Positions 8,900-18,008 are shown, counted from the first letter of the stretch. The stretch: DNA of 64,000 bases from Glaciimonas sp. PCH181 (GCF_003056055.1 NZ_PYFP01000002.1:620001-684000), one strand, 5' to 3'. The notes: generated by a model from the sequence alone, not told the origin. Made by a program: numbers and translations.

Positions 8900-9625
8900 A
8901 TGCGCATTTTACTCGCTGAAGATGATAGTGTTTTAGCCGACGGGCTGACCCGTTCTTTGCGCCAGTCCGGTTACGCAACCGATTGCGTATTGAACGGCGT
9001 GGAGGCCGATTCGGCATTGTCTACGCAGGATTTTGATTTATTGATCTTGGATCTGGGCTTGCCCAAAATGGCCGGTCTGGAAGTATTACGGCGGTTGCGC
9101 GCCCGCAATTCGCGCTTGCCGGTACTGATATTAACGGCCGCCGACTCAATCGAACAACGCGTTAAAGGACTTGATCTGGGCGCCGATGACTATATGGCAA
9201 AGCCCTTTGCCCTGTCCGAACTGGAAGCCCGCGTGCGAGCACTGACGCGCAGAGGTGCCGGCGGCGGCCCGACGGTGATTAAACATGGTCCGCTATCCTA
9301 CGATCAGGTGGGCCGAATTGCCTATATCAGCGATCAGATGCTGGATTTGTCGGCGCGCGAAATCGGCTTGCTGGAAGTATTGCTGCAACGCACGGGTCGC
9401 TTGGTTTCTAAAGAGCAGTTGGTCGATCATTTGTGCGAATGGGGCGAGGAAGTCAGCAATAACGCGATTGAAGTCTATGTGCATCGCTTGCGTAAAAAAA
9501 TCGAAGTCGGCGGCGTACGCATTGCGACGGTGCGCGGACTGGGTTATTGCCTTGAAAAAATCGCCGAAGCGCCTGCCGCGCCAATCACGCCTGTCACGCC
9601 CTTCGCCGCCTCTAATCCTAGCTGA
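8900..9625 (+). CDS. OmpR-family response regulator (TctD/QseB type)
   Basis: 241 residues. Receiver domain at 1-115 with the acidic pair Asp8-Asp9, phospho-acceptor Asp51 (LILDLGLPKM), Thr79 and Lys101 (YMAKPF). A winged-helix DNA-binding domain follows at about 125-220 (LSAREIGLLEVLLQ and SNNAIEVYVHRLRKKI). The last 20 residues are a proline/alanine tail beyond the usual family end. The histidine kinase starts 8 bases after the stop, so they form one operon. The symporter genes just downstream are a likely target, as TctDE-like pairs often control a neighbouring carboxylate transporter; that is inference. Confidence 0.9.
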   Translation: MRILLAEDDSVLADGLTRSLRQSGYATDCVLNGVEADSALSTQDFDLLILDLGLPKMAGLEVLRRLRARNSRLPVLILTAADSIEQRVKGLDLGADDYMAKPFALSELEARVRALTRRGAGGGPTVIKHGPLSYDQVGRIAYISDQMLDLSAREIGLLEVLLQRTGRLVSKEQLVDHLCEWGEEVSNNAIEVYVHRLRKKIEVGGVRIATVRGLGYCLEKIAEAPAAPITPVTPFAASNPS

Positions 9626-9633
9626 TTTCGCCC

Positions 9634-11223
9634 ATGCTTGACGCCGAACCAGCACGACCCATGACGGCGAAGGCGTCGCCCGACCTGCTTTCCGGACAGG
9701 ACCAAAATGCCCCGGATAGCGCGTTCGATCCCAGCTTGATGATGGAAACTGAATCCAAAGAACGCATTCAACGCTCTCTGTTTGGCGAAATTCTAGACTG
9801 GATGCTGGTGCCGCTGCTGCTGCTGTGGCCGATGAGCATTGCGATTACGTATCTGGTCGCAAAGTCGATTGCCAATCAGCCTTTTGACCGTGCGCTGGAC
9901 GACAGCGTGACGGTATTATCCCAACAGGTCAGCCAGACCAATGGCAAAGTCGTCACGCGACTATCGGGTGCGGCGCGCGATTTCTTGCGTGCTGACGATA
10001 TTGATAATGTCTATTTTCTGATCACAGGCCCCAAGGGCGAATACGTCGATGGCGACAAAGAAATGCCCGCGCTCGCCCCGGAAGAAGATCCACCCCACGC
10101 TGGCACGGTGCAATTTCACAATGGATCGATGCATGGCACAGACGTGCGGGTTGCTTACACTTATGTCGATCTGCGCAATGATACGGCCAGCAACGGTAAC
10201 GATCAGAACGCGCCAATGGCCTTGGTGCAGGTCGGGGAAACACTGGAAAAACGCGCGCAATTAGCCAACGAAATCATCAAGGGTGTGATCCTGCCGCAGT
10301 TTTTGATCCTGCCGATTGCGCTGGCGCTGGTCTGGTTTGCGCTATCACGCGGGTTATCGCCGCTGTCAGAGTTGCAGCAACGGATACGCGCCCGCCGGCC
10401 GGATGATTTAAGTCCGATTGATTCCGGTCAAGTGCCAGAGGAAATTTCACCGTTGGTACGCTCGCTTAACGACATGCTGGCAAGGCTGTCGCATACGATA
10501 CAAACCCAGAAACGGTTCATTGCCGATGCCGCGCATCAAATGAAAACACCGCTAGCCGGGATGCGAATGCAGTCCGAGTTGGCGCTGCGTCAAACGGACG
10601 GACAAGATATCCGCCGCTCATTGGAACAGTTGGCCAAGAGTTCAGATTCTGCAACGCGGCTGGTGAATCAATTGCTGTCTTTAGCCCGGGCAGAAAATCA
10701 AACGCAGGAAAACACCTCGCTGAGCTCGATTGAAATCTCTGACCTGGCACGCGAGGTCGTTGGCGACTGGGTTCAGACCTCATTTACGCAGCGGATTGAT
10801 CTGGGTTTTGAAGAGGCGGACCGCCGCCTGATGGTCACGGGCAACCCGATTATGTTGCGTGAATTAATGCGCAATTTGATCGATAACGCCTTGCATTACA
10901 CCCCGCCGGGCGGCCACGTCACGGTGCGCATCCGCGCCAGCGAAAACGGCGATGAGGCGATTCTGGAAGTTGAAGATACCGGCCCGGGCATTCCTCCGGC
11001 AGAGCGGCAACGCGTATTTGAACGCTTCTATCGCATCCTCGACAGCAATCGCAGCGGCAGCGGTCTGGGGCTGGCCATCGTGCGAGAAATCGCGCAGCAA
11101 CATGATGCCGAGGTCGCTATTCTTTACAATCCACGCAGCGAAAATCCCAAACTTCCGGGCAGCCTGTTCCGTGTCACCTTTAAGCTGACACCGGCTCTCA
11201 GCCCAAGAGCGGAGTATCGCTAA
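9634..11223 (+). CDS. sensor histidine kinase (TctE/QseC type)
   Basis: 529 residues. Two membrane spans, about 56-74 and 216-238, enclose a periplasmic sensor domain of about 140 residues. Then come a HAMP-like linker, the H-box with His301 (FIADAAHQMKTPLAG), the N-box (RNLIDNALHYTPPGG) and the G-boxes (DTGPGIP, GSGLGLAI). It phosphorylates the response regulator encoded just upstream. The first ATG (9634) has no good ribosome site; ATGs at 9661 and 9739 could serve instead, since the first 40 residues look disordered. The ligand is unknown; the adjacent symporter suggests a small carboxylate. Confidence 0.9.
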   Translation: MLDAEPARPMTAKASPDLLSGQDQNAPDSAFDPSLMMETESKERIQRSLFGEILDWMLVPLLLLWPMSIAITYLVAKSIANQPFDRALDDSVTVLSQQVSQTNGKVVTRLSGAARDFLRADDIDNVYFLITGPKGEYVDGDKEMPALAPEEDPPHAGTVQFHNGSMHGTDVRVAYTYVDLRNDTASNGNDQNAPMALVQVGETLEKRAQLANEIIKGVILPQFLILPIALALVWFALSRGLSPLSELQQRIRARRPDDLSPIDSGQVPEEISPLVRSLNDMLARLSHTIQTQKRFIADAAHQMKTPLAGMRMQSELALRQTDGQDIRRSLEQLAKSSDSATRLVNQLLSLARAENQTQENTSLSSIEISDLAREVVGDWVQTSFTQRIDLGFEEADRRLMVTGNPIMLRELMRNLIDNALHYTPPGGHVTVRIRASENGDEAILEVEDTGPGIPPAERQRVFERFYRILDSNRSGSGLGLAIVREIAQQHDAEVAILYNPRSENPKLPGSLFRVTFKLTPALSPRAEYR

Positions 11224-11376
11224 ATGCCCCCAAAATACGTCCTATCGACTGCAAATAACTATCAACCTACGCCATTTTTACATCTCGGCGATACAAGCGA
11301 TGCTATTCAAATGGCACCTGAAAGCAAACCGACTGCCGTTCTTTGCAATCTAAACTAAGACTAGCTCACATTGACC

Positions 11377-11721
11377 ATGCCGCCATCCGCCCTTCAAAAT
11401 ACCGCCGCCAGCAACGCCCGACATTGGCGCAGGACAAAAACGCTGACGTTTAGCTTGATGCTGATCTGGGTGCTGGTCACGGTCTTTGTGATTTTTTTTG
11501 CGCGCGAATTATCGAGTTTTACCGTGTTTGGCTGGCCGCTATCGTTCTATATGGCCGCGCAGGGATTAGTCGTAATTTATCTCATCATCGTGGCCGTTTA
11601 TACCTGGCAAATGGGGCGTTTTGACCGGGATGCAGGGATCGGCAAGACCGCACAGCATCCTCACTCGCCAAAGCCATCTCAGACGACCTCATCCGACCAC
11701 GCGCTTAACAATGAAAAATAA
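11377..11721 (+). CDS. DUF4212 small subunit of a sodium/solute symporter
   Basis: 114 residues with two membrane spans (about residues 28-48 and 60-82) and a short basic segment HWRRTKT before the first. This matches the DUF4212 family, which is nearly always encoded directly upstream of a large SSS-family symporter. Here its 3' end overlaps the symporter start by 11 bases, so the two are translationally coupled and probably form one transporter. An in-frame TTG lies six bases upstream of the chosen ATG. The exact role of the small subunit is not established. Confidence 0.85.
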   Translation: MPPSALQNTAASNARHWRRTKTLTFSLMLIWVLVTVFVIFFARELSSFTVFGWPLSFYMAAQGLVVIYLIIVAVYTWQMGRFDRDAGIGKTAQHPHSPKPSQTTSSDHALNNEK

Positions 11722-13762
11722 ATCATTCTTATCGCGGCTTACGCGTTACTACAGTTGGTATACCGCTGGTTTTATCGGCTTTTTGATTATTTTGGCGATT
11801 CTGGAAAACGAAGGTTTTCCGCGCTCATGGATCGGCTATCTATTCATGTTTGCGACGATCGCGTTATATGCGGGGATCGGCGTCGTTAGCCGAACATCAG
11901 ACGTCTCCGAATATTACGTTGCCGGACGCCGCGTGCCGGGGATATTCAACGGGATGGCGACCGCCGCCGACTGGATATCGGCAGCGACGTTTATTAGCCT
12001 GGCGGGTGGCTTGTATTTGCAGGGTTTCGATGGCTTGGCCTATATCATCGGCTGGACCGGTGGCTATTGTCTGGTCGCGCTGATGATCGCGCCGTATTTG
12101 CGCAAATTCGGTCAATACACTATTCCCGACTTTTTGGCGGCGCGCTACAGCGGTCGTTTTGGCGGCAAATATGGCGGCAACCCCGTCCGTATTTTGGCCG
12201 TGATCGCGACAGTATTGATTTCCTTTACCTACGTCGTCGCACAGATTTACGGCGTCGGCCTCATCACATCGCGCTTCACTGGCGTCGATTTTTCGGTCGG
12301 CATATTTCTCGGTCTGGCAAGCATTCTGGTGTGTTCGTTTTTGGGCGGCATGCGGGCGATTACCTGGACGCAGGTCGCGCAGTACATCATCATCCTGTTT
12401 GCGTATTTGATCCCGGTGATCTGGCTATCGGCCAAGCATACGCATAATCCGATACCGCAATTTGCCTATGGCTCGGTCATGATGCAATTGGGCGACATCG
12501 AAAAGACGTTGAGCGATGATCCTAAAGAATTAGAAGTGCGGCGTATTTTCAAAGAACGGGCGGCGATCTATGACAAGCGTCTTCAGGACTTGCCACAATC
12601 CTGGGCGCAAGGCCGGATGGAAGCCCAACGTCAGCTAAAAATCTTGAAACACAGCAGCGAAACTTCTCTGATTGATATTCGTGCCGCCAATCGAAAATTA
12701 AGCGACTATCCCAAATCACCCGATGAGGCCAGGCAACGATGGACCGAGGCCAAAGCGCTGAATCTGGCGCATGCTGATCCTCCCACTCCGCAAGCAACGC
12801 CTTTTCCTGGCAAGGATAAAGAAGCGTCGGATATCAAGCGCAACAACTTTTTGGCGGTGGTCTTTTGTTTGATGCTGGGCACGGCCGCGCTGCCGCATGT
12901 GTTGATGCGCTACTACACCACGCCATCGGTGCAAGAAACCCGCAAATCAGTATTTTGGACGCTGTTTTTTATCTTACTGATTTATCTGACCGTGCCAGCG
13001 TTGGCAGTGCTGGTGAAGTACGACATCTACACCTCGCTCGTGGGTACGGAATATTCCCATCTGCCGAACTGGGTCTCGTACTGGGCGAATATCGACAAAA
13101 CTAATCCGTTGGTCAGCATCATTGATCTGAATCACGACGGCATTGTGCAGCTATCGGAAATTACGCTAGACGGCGACATGATCGTACTGGCAACGCCCGA
13201 AATCGCGGGACTGCCGTATTTCATTTCGGGACTGGTCGCTGCCGGTGGTCTGGCGGCGGCGCTGTCTACCGCCGATGGTTTATTACTGACGATCTCCAAC
13301 GCGTTATCGCATGACGTGTACTACAAAATGATCGATCCGGCGGCCTCGACCCAGAAGCGCGTGACGATCTCGAAATTGCTGTTGCTGGTGGTGGCGCTGC
13401 TGGCGGCATATACCGCATCGTTGAAACCCGGGGATATTTTATCGATGGTTGGCGCGGCATTTTCGCTGGCTGGTTCGGCACTTTTCCCGTCCCTGATCAT
13501 AGGCGTATTCTGGAAACGGGCGAATCAGCAAGGCGCGCTGGCGGCTATTATTGTCGGCTTCGGCACCTGCGTGTATTACATGCTGCACACGCTGCCTGCC
13601 TTTGGTGGAACCGCCGCGGCCCAGTGGTTTCACATCGCGCCGATTTCCGCCGGGGTTTTCGGCGTGCCTGCCGGATTGCTGGCGATGGTGTTAGTCAGCC
13701 TGCTGACGCCCCCGCCGGATGCGCGCACGATGGCGTTGGTCGACTATATTCGCGCGCCCTAA
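11711..13762 (+). CDS. sodium:solute symporter, VC_2705/ActP-like subfamily
   Basis: 683 residues from the ATG at 11711 (MKNKSFLSRLTRYYSW); the frame stays open further upstream but that part overlaps the DUF4212 gene. About 13 membrane spans. SSS-family signatures include SEYYVAGRRVPGIFNGMATAAD-type sequence near residue 60 and LAAALSTADGLLLTI near residue 520. A hydrophilic insert of about 130 residues (roughly 255-375) interrupts the membrane core, as in the VC_2705 subfamily. A loop before the later spans reads DLNHDGIVQLSE, which matches a calcium-binding EF-hand loop. The substrate is probably a short carboxylate such as acetate, by family analogy only. Confidence 0.88.
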   Translation: MKNKSFLSRLTRYYSWYTAGFIGFLIILAILENEGFPRSWIGYLFMFATIALYAGIGVVSRTSDVSEYYVAGRRVPGIFNGMATAADWISAATFISLAGGLYLQGFDGLAYIIGWTGGYCLVALMIAPYLRKFGQYTIPDFLAARYSGRFGGKYGGNPVRILAVIATVLISFTYVVAQIYGVGLITSRFTGVDFSVGIFLGLASILVCSFLGGMRAITWTQVAQYIIILFAYLIPVIWLSAKHTHNPIPQFAYGSVMMQLGDIEKTLSDDPKELEVRRIFKERAAIYDKRLQDLPQSWAQGRMEAQRQLKILKHSSETSLIDIRAANRKLSDYPKSPDEARQRWTEAKALNLAHADPPTPQATPFPGKDKEASDIKRNNFLAVVFCLMLGTAALPHVLMRYYTTPSVQETRKSVFWTLFFILLIYLTVPALAVLVKYDIYTSLVGTEYSHLPNWVSYWANIDKTNPLVSIIDLNHDGIVQLSEITLDGDMIVLATPEIAGLPYFISGLVAAGGLAAALSTADGLLLTISNALSHDVYYKMIDPAASTQKRVTISKLLLLVVALLAAYTASLKPGDILSMVGAAFSLAGSALFPSLIIGVFWKRANQQGALAAIIVGFGTCVYYMLHTLPAFGGTAAAQWFHIAPISAGVFGVPAGLLAMVLVSLLTPPPDARTMALVDYIRAP

Positions 13763-13787
13763 GCGAACCCAAAAGCAGACGGATAGC

Positions 13788-13907
13788 ATGGGCAAATTGA
13801 AAGAGAAGAATATGACCTATTGGCATAAGAATTGCTTACTGCTTATTCTGACTTTCCTTGCATTGAATCATCATTTCGGTTGTTGCTTTAAGCCCAATCA
13901 GGAGTAA
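13788..13907 (+). CDS. possible small membrane peptide
   Basis: A 39-codon frame (or 31 codons from the ATG at 13812, which has the purine-rich GAAAGAGAAGAA just ahead). It encodes a basic start, a hydrophobic stretch NCLLLILTFLAL and a Cys-rich end HHFGCCFKPNQE. It lies in the 290-base gap between the symporter and cupin genes. No family recognised; it may be chance. Confidence 0.22.
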   Translation: MGKLKEKNMTYWHKNCLLLILTFLALNHHFGCCFKPNQE

Positions 13908-14052
13908 AGTTATATCTACCGTGGTTTTACGGGGATAGTGCATTTAAGGTCGCCGAAGACAGCCCATGCGACCACTATATCAACGGTCTCGCTGCCGTTG
14001 ATTGTCGTCATGGTCATGTTAAATACGTATTTTGCATGAAAGGAACGATGCA

Positions 14053-14538
14053 ATGGATGCGCAAAACACCAATGACCAAGTAGTCCCAAAAACCGCGTTT
14101 TCTCACGTTCGTGAGGGTGATACCGCTTTTGAACCGGGTGGATTACGAGATTTTTTCCAATATCGCGATCTCGGCATCAGTGCTGCTACTGGTGGGCAAG
14201 TTATTGCCCAGTTGGTACGCGCAAATATCGCCCCCGAAGCAGGCACCGGCTGGCATCGACACGAGGCCAACTTCCATATCGTCTACATGCTTAAAGGTTG
14301 GGCGCGTTTCATGTATGAGGATCAGCTAACACTGGTCAACACAGGTGATTGCGTGCATCAACGCCCCGGAATAGTGCATTTTTTGTTCGACTATTCTCCC
14401 GATATGGAATACCTGGAAATCGTTAGTCCTGCTGATTTCACCTCGATTTCGGTTCTCGGACCGTGCGAGGTACCAAAGCCAACGCCATGGTTCAGCAAAT
14501 TAAACGACGGGACCGACTCCCCACTCAATAGCGAATAA
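14053..14538 (+). CDS. cupin domain protein
   Basis: 161 residues from the ATG at 14053, preceded by AAAGGAACG; a TTG at 14032 is in frame but less likely. One cupin barrel: motif 1 GTGWHRHEANFHIVYMLKG and motif 2 GDCVHQRPGIVHFLFDYS, giving the usual His/Glu metal site. Small single-domain cupins of this kind may bind or convert small molecules, or act as sensors; no substrate is evident. It lies just upstream of the ATP-grasp/alpha-E/transglutaminase/Anbu cluster in the same direction, but a hairpin and a new promoter lie between, so it is probably a separate unit. Confidence 0.8.
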   Translation: MDAQNTNDQVVPKTAFSHVREGDTAFEPGGLRDFFQYRDLGISAATGGQVIAQLVRANIAPEAGTGWHRHEANFHIVYMLKGWARFMYEDQLTLVNTGDCVHQRPGIVHFLFDYSPDMEYLEIVSPADFTSISVLGPCEVPKPTPWFSKLNDGTDSPLNSE

Positions 14539-14568
14539 CACCGCGATCACACTTGAAAGAGTAGCCGC

Positions 14569-14588
14569 GGTGAGATTTGAATCTCACC
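14569..14588 (+). terminator. hairpin after the cupin gene
   Basis: GGTGAGA at 14569-14575 pairs perfectly with TCTCACC at 14582-14588 around a six-base loop, 30 bases past the cupin stop codon. There is no T run, so termination is only possible. Confidence 0.35.
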
Positions 14589-14607
14589 CAGAATAAATAG
14601 TGCTATT

Positions 14608-14636
14608 TTGACAATTCCAATATGAGACTGAATAAC
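14608..14636 (+). promoter_or_regulatory. candidate sigma-70 promoter of the ATP-grasp/Anbu cluster
   Basis: A perfect -35 TTGACA at 14608-14613, a 17-base spacer and AATAAC at 14631-14636 (four of six matches to TATAAT). It would start transcription near 14643, about 78 bases before the ATP-grasp gene. Confidence 0.5.
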
Positions 14637-14642
14637 ATCGGC

Positions 14643-14675
14643 ATTGATCGATGCCTTTTAACCACATCGATCAAT
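14643..14675. promoter_or_regulatory. perfect 11-base dyad at the predicted transcription start of the cluster
   Basis: ATTGATCGATG at 14643-14653 and its exact complement CATCGATCAAT at 14665-14675, separated by 11 bases. Its place, at the predicted +1 of the promoter before the ATP-grasp gene, fits an operator for a dimeric repressor or a 5' RNA hairpin. Confidence 0.5.
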
Positions 14676-14720
14676 CAGCCTTTCGATATTTAATCATCAA
14701 ACAACTGCAAAGCAAAAGTC

Positions 14721-16136
14721 ATGGCAAATTTTTTCGATGAAATGTACACCGACGGCACCAATTTGGCGCGTCCCCATTATGGTGAGTTTTGTAGCTGGCT
14801 AGGTCAGCAGTCCGCCGAAACCATTGCACGGAAAAGGGTCGAAGCTGACGTTATTTTTCGCCGCGTCGGCATTACCTTTGCGGTCTATGGCAATGATGCA
14901 GGCACTGAACGACTGATCCCGTTCGATATCATTCCGCGCATCATCCATGCCGCCGAATGGACGCAACTGGAAGCGGGGCTGATTCAGCGCGTTACCGCCC
15001 TGAATATGTTCATCCATGATATTTATCACGATCAGAACATCATTAAAGCCGGTGTCATTCCCGCTGAACAAATTCTGCGCAATGCCCAATATCGCCCTGA
15101 AATGCAGGGAATTTCAGTGGCTTCCGACATTTACGCACACATTGCTGGCGTCGATATCGTGCGTGCCGGTGAAGGCGATTTTTACGTACTGGAAGACAAT
15201 CTGCGGGTCCCGTCCGGCGTGTCTTACATGCTGGAAGATCGCAAAATGATGATGCGCTTGTTTCCAGAGCTATTTACCCGCCACAAAATCGCGCCGGTCG
15301 ATCATTATCCCGACATGTTGCTGGACAATCTTCGCTCAGTCGCACCGGTCGGCGTCACCAATCCGACGGTCGTGATCATGACGCCGGGTATGTATAACTC
15401 GGCCTATTTCGAGCACGCATTTCTAGCCCAGCAAATGGGTGTAGAACTGGTCGAAGGCAAGGACTTGTTTGTCAAAGACAATGCGGTATATATGCGCACC
15501 ACGCGCGGACCGAAACGGGTTGACGTGATTTATCGTCGGATTGACGATGACTATCTTGATCCACTGGCATTCCGCCCTGACTCAACCCTCGGCGTACCTG
15601 GCTTGTTATCGGTATATCGGGCTGGCGGCGTGACGTTGGCGAACGCGATCGGCACCGGCGTTGCCGATGACAAATCGATCTATCCGTATGTTCCTGACAT
15701 GATCAAGTTTTACCTGTCCGAAAAACCCATACTGAACAACGTTCCAACCTTTCAATGCCGTAAAAAAGACGACTTGGCCTATACCCTGGCTAACCTCAAA
15801 GATCTGGTCGTCAAAGAAGTCCACGGCGCGGGCGGTTATGGCATGTTGGTCGGGCCAGCCTCAACCAAGCAGGAAATCGAAGACTTTCGCGCTCGCGTGA
15901 TTGCTAATCCAGAAGGTTATATCGCCCAGCCGACGTTGGCATTGTCGGCCTGCCCTACTTATGTCGAAGCCGGGATTGCCCCGCGCCACATCGACCTGCG
16001 CCCGTTTGTCCTGTCGGGTAAAACCGTCTCGATGGTACGTGGCGGTCTGACGCGCGTGGCACTGAAAGAAGGATCGCTAGTCGTCAATTCATCGCAAGGC
16101 GGCGGCACAAAAGACACCTGGATACTGGAGAAATAA
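14721..16136 (+). CDS. circularly permuted ATP-grasp family protein
   Basis: 471 residues. Matches the CP_ATPgrasp family (DUF404/DUF407), in which the ATP-grasp elements occur in permuted order. Visible elements are LEDNLRVPSGVSYMLEDR near residue 155-175, YRRIDDDYLDP near 275, the nucleotide-loop-like VKEVHGAGGYGMLVGP near 370, and DLRPF followed by GGLTRVALKEGSLVVNSS at the end. ATP-grasp enzymes ligate carboxylates to amines or thiols, and a peptide-tag or small-peptide ligase role has been suggested for this family, without a proven substrate here. It starts a tight operon: the alpha-E gene follows after one base. Relatives are often linked to Anbu peptidase genes. Confidence 0.88.
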   Translation: MANFFDEMYTDGTNLARPHYGEFCSWLGQQSAETIARKRVEADVIFRRVGITFAVYGNDAGTERLIPFDIIPRIIHAAEWTQLEAGLIQRVTALNMFIHDIYHDQNIIKAGVIPAEQILRNAQYRPEMQGISVASDIYAHIAGVDIVRAGEGDFYVLEDNLRVPSGVSYMLEDRKMMMRLFPELFTRHKIAPVDHYPDMLLDNLRSVAPVGVTNPTVVIMTPGMYNSAYFEHAFLAQQMGVELVEGKDLFVKDNAVYMRTTRGPKRVDVIYRRIDDDYLDPLAFRPDSTLGVPGLLSVYRAGGVTLANAIGTGVADDKSIYPYVPDMIKFYLSEKPILNNVPTFQCRKKDDLAYTLANLKDLVVKEVHGAGGYGMLVGPASTKQEIEDFRARVIANPEGYIAQPTLALSACPTYVEAGIAPRHIDLRPFVLSGKTVSMVRGGLTRVALKEGSLVVNSSQGGGTKDTWILEK

Positions 16137-16137
16137 C

Positions 16138-17139
16138 ATGTTAAGCCGCACCGCCGATCACTTATTCTGGATGGCCCGCTACACTGAGCGGGCAGAAAAT
16201 ACCGCACGCATGCTGGATGTGCATTTACAAACCGGGATGTTGCCACAGGCCGTAGAAGACACCGAACAAGGCTGGCGCGCAATTCTGGGGATTTCCGAAT
16301 TGCAGGAAGCCTACGACAAACGCCATGAAACTCTGACGGCGAAAGACGTCATTGACTTCATGGTGCGCGACCCGAGTAATTCTTCGTCTATCGCTGCCTG
16401 CCTGACACAAGCGCGTGAAAATGCACGGGCCGTGCGCGGCGCGCTGACTACGGAAGCATGGGAAATCCAGAACGCTACCTGGCTGAAGATGCAGACCTAT
16501 CTCAAAACCAACGCGCTGGAACAAAATCCGGCCGAGTTTTTTGAGTGGGTCAAACATCGCTCGCATCTATCTCGTGGCGTCACCATCGGCACCATGCTGA
16601 AAGACGAAGCTTTTCACTTTATTCGTCTTGGGACTTTTCTGGAGCGTGCGGATAACACCGCACGGATTATCGACGTCAAATTTCATGGCGCCAAAGAAAA
16701 GCAGCAAAAACAAACGCAGTCGCAAGGTCTGCGCCAAAGTCAGGGCGAGCACGCAGAAGTCACCGCAGAACCGCAGCTGGACTTCTATTACTGGGCTGCG
16801 ATTTTGCGTTCCGTCTCGGCATTTGAAATTTATCGGAAAGTCTATCGCGACGTCATCTCACCGGCCCGCGTAGCCGATCTGCTGATCCTGCGTGCCGACA
16901 TGCCACGTTCGCTGCTGGCCTGCCTTGAAGAGGTCGTGAACAATCTCAAGCACGTCAGCAACAATGCATCCGCCGATACCGAGCGCTTCGCTGGCAAACT
17001 GCACGCCGAACTACAGTTCAGTAATATCGATGAAATTCTTGAAGACGGTTTGCATGATTATCTGACCGTATTTTTTGAGCGCATCTTCGAACTGGGTAAT
17101 CGTATCAGCCGTGACTTTCTGGTTCCGCTAACGGCCTGA
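16138..17139 (+). CDS. alpha-E domain protein (DUF403)
   Basis: 333 residues, almost wholly helical. It begins MLSRTADHLFWMARYTERAENTARML, the usual start of the alpha-E family, and has repeated ERADNTARIIDVK-like segments (residues 17-30 and about 166-180), suggesting an internal duplication. A glutamine-rich linker lies near residues 185-205. No catalytic residues are known; the family always travels with the permuted ATP-grasp protein, so it is probably its partner or a scaffold. One base separates it from the ATP-grasp stop and seven from the next start. Confidence 0.88.
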   Translation: MLSRTADHLFWMARYTERAENTARMLDVHLQTGMLPQAVEDTEQGWRAILGISELQEAYDKRHETLTAKDVIDFMVRDPSNSSSIAACLTQARENARAVRGALTTEAWEIQNATWLKMQTYLKTNALEQNPAEFFEWVKHRSHLSRGVTIGTMLKDEAFHFIRLGTFLERADNTARIIDVKFHGAKEKQQKQTQSQGLRQSQGEHAEVTAEPQLDFYYWAAILRSVSAFEIYRKVYRDVISPARVADLLILRADMPRSLLACLEEVVNNLKHVSNNASADTERFAGKLHAELQFSNIDEILEDGLHDYLTVFFERIFELGNRISRDFLVPLTA

Positions 17140-17146
17140 CCCGTTC

Positions 17147-17959
17147 ATGCTACTGACCATCAGGCACGAAACGGTCTATCGCTATACTGAGCCGCTCACT
17201 TATACGATTCAGCAATTGCGGTTGTCGCCTCGTGCCGAACCACAGCAGCGCACGCTGGACTGGCGCATCACCAGCTCTGGCGTGCATCATCCTTTTAACG
17301 ACGCATTTGGCAACCTTTGCCACATGCTGACCATTACCGGGCAACATAATGAAGTCCGGATTGTGGCAGAAGGCAGCGTTGTGGTGGCGCCATTGCATCT
17401 GGGCCGGCTATCGCAAGCAGGTGAATTTTTGCCGCTTGTATTTACGGTGCCGACCCAACTTACGCAACCCTCCCCCGCGATTATCGATTTTGCCCATAGA
17501 CATTTAATCCGGGCGGCAAACAGCGACAATCTGCTTGCGCTAGCCACCGCAATTTGTGATGCCGTGGCATATCAAAGCGGCGCAACTCTCGTCACCACCA
17601 GCGCCGACGACGCGCTGCGGCTCGGTCAGGGGGTGTGCCAGGATCATGCGCATTTATTCCTCGCCTGCTGTCATGCGCTGGGCATTCCTGCACGCTATGT
17701 TTCAGGCTATATCGACCCCGGCAACAGCGACCATGCAGAAAGCCATGCATGGGTGGATGTCTGGATTGTGCAACCCGATTTTTCGGGCTGGATTAGCGTC
17801 GACGTCACGCATGCGCGCTTTGCCAGCGACGTGTATTGCCGTCTCGCAATCGGCCGCGATTATGATTCTGCTGCGCCGGTGCGCGGTGTACGACGTGGCG
17901 GCGGTTCGGAAACCCTTAGCGTACGCGTCAACGTTACTGCGACAGCATCGGATCAATAA
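17147..17959 (+). CDS. transglutaminase-like cysteine protease family protein
   Basis: 270 residues. An N-terminal beta-rich domain (the bacterial transglutaminase-like N-terminal region, RHETVYRYTEPLTYTIQQLR) precedes a transglutaminase core with the full triad: Cys164 in GQGVCQDHAHLFLACC, His200 in ESHAWVDVW and Asp219 in WISVDVTH. In bacteria such proteins are usually peptidases or amidases rather than cross-linking enzymes. It sits seven bases behind the alpha-E gene, and the trio with the Anbu gene is a known recurrent neighbourhood. A role in cutting an ATP-grasp-made peptide link is a reasonable guess only. Confidence 0.88.
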   Translation: MLLTIRHETVYRYTEPLTYTIQQLRLSPRAEPQQRTLDWRITSSGVHHPFNDAFGNLCHMLTITGQHNEVRIVAEGSVVVAPLHLGRLSQAGEFLPLVFTVPTQLTQPSPAIIDFAHRHLIRAANSDNLLALATAICDAVAYQSGATLVTTSADDALRLGQGVCQDHAHLFLACCHALGIPARYVSGYIDPGNSDHAESHAWVDVWIVQPDFSGWISVDVTHARFASDVYCRLAIGRDYDSAAPVRGVRRGGGSETLSVRVNVTATASDQ

Positions 17960-18008
17960 TTCTTAATATTTCGTCAACAACCGTTGCGCTGAAAAGTGAT
18001 AGCCTCCG

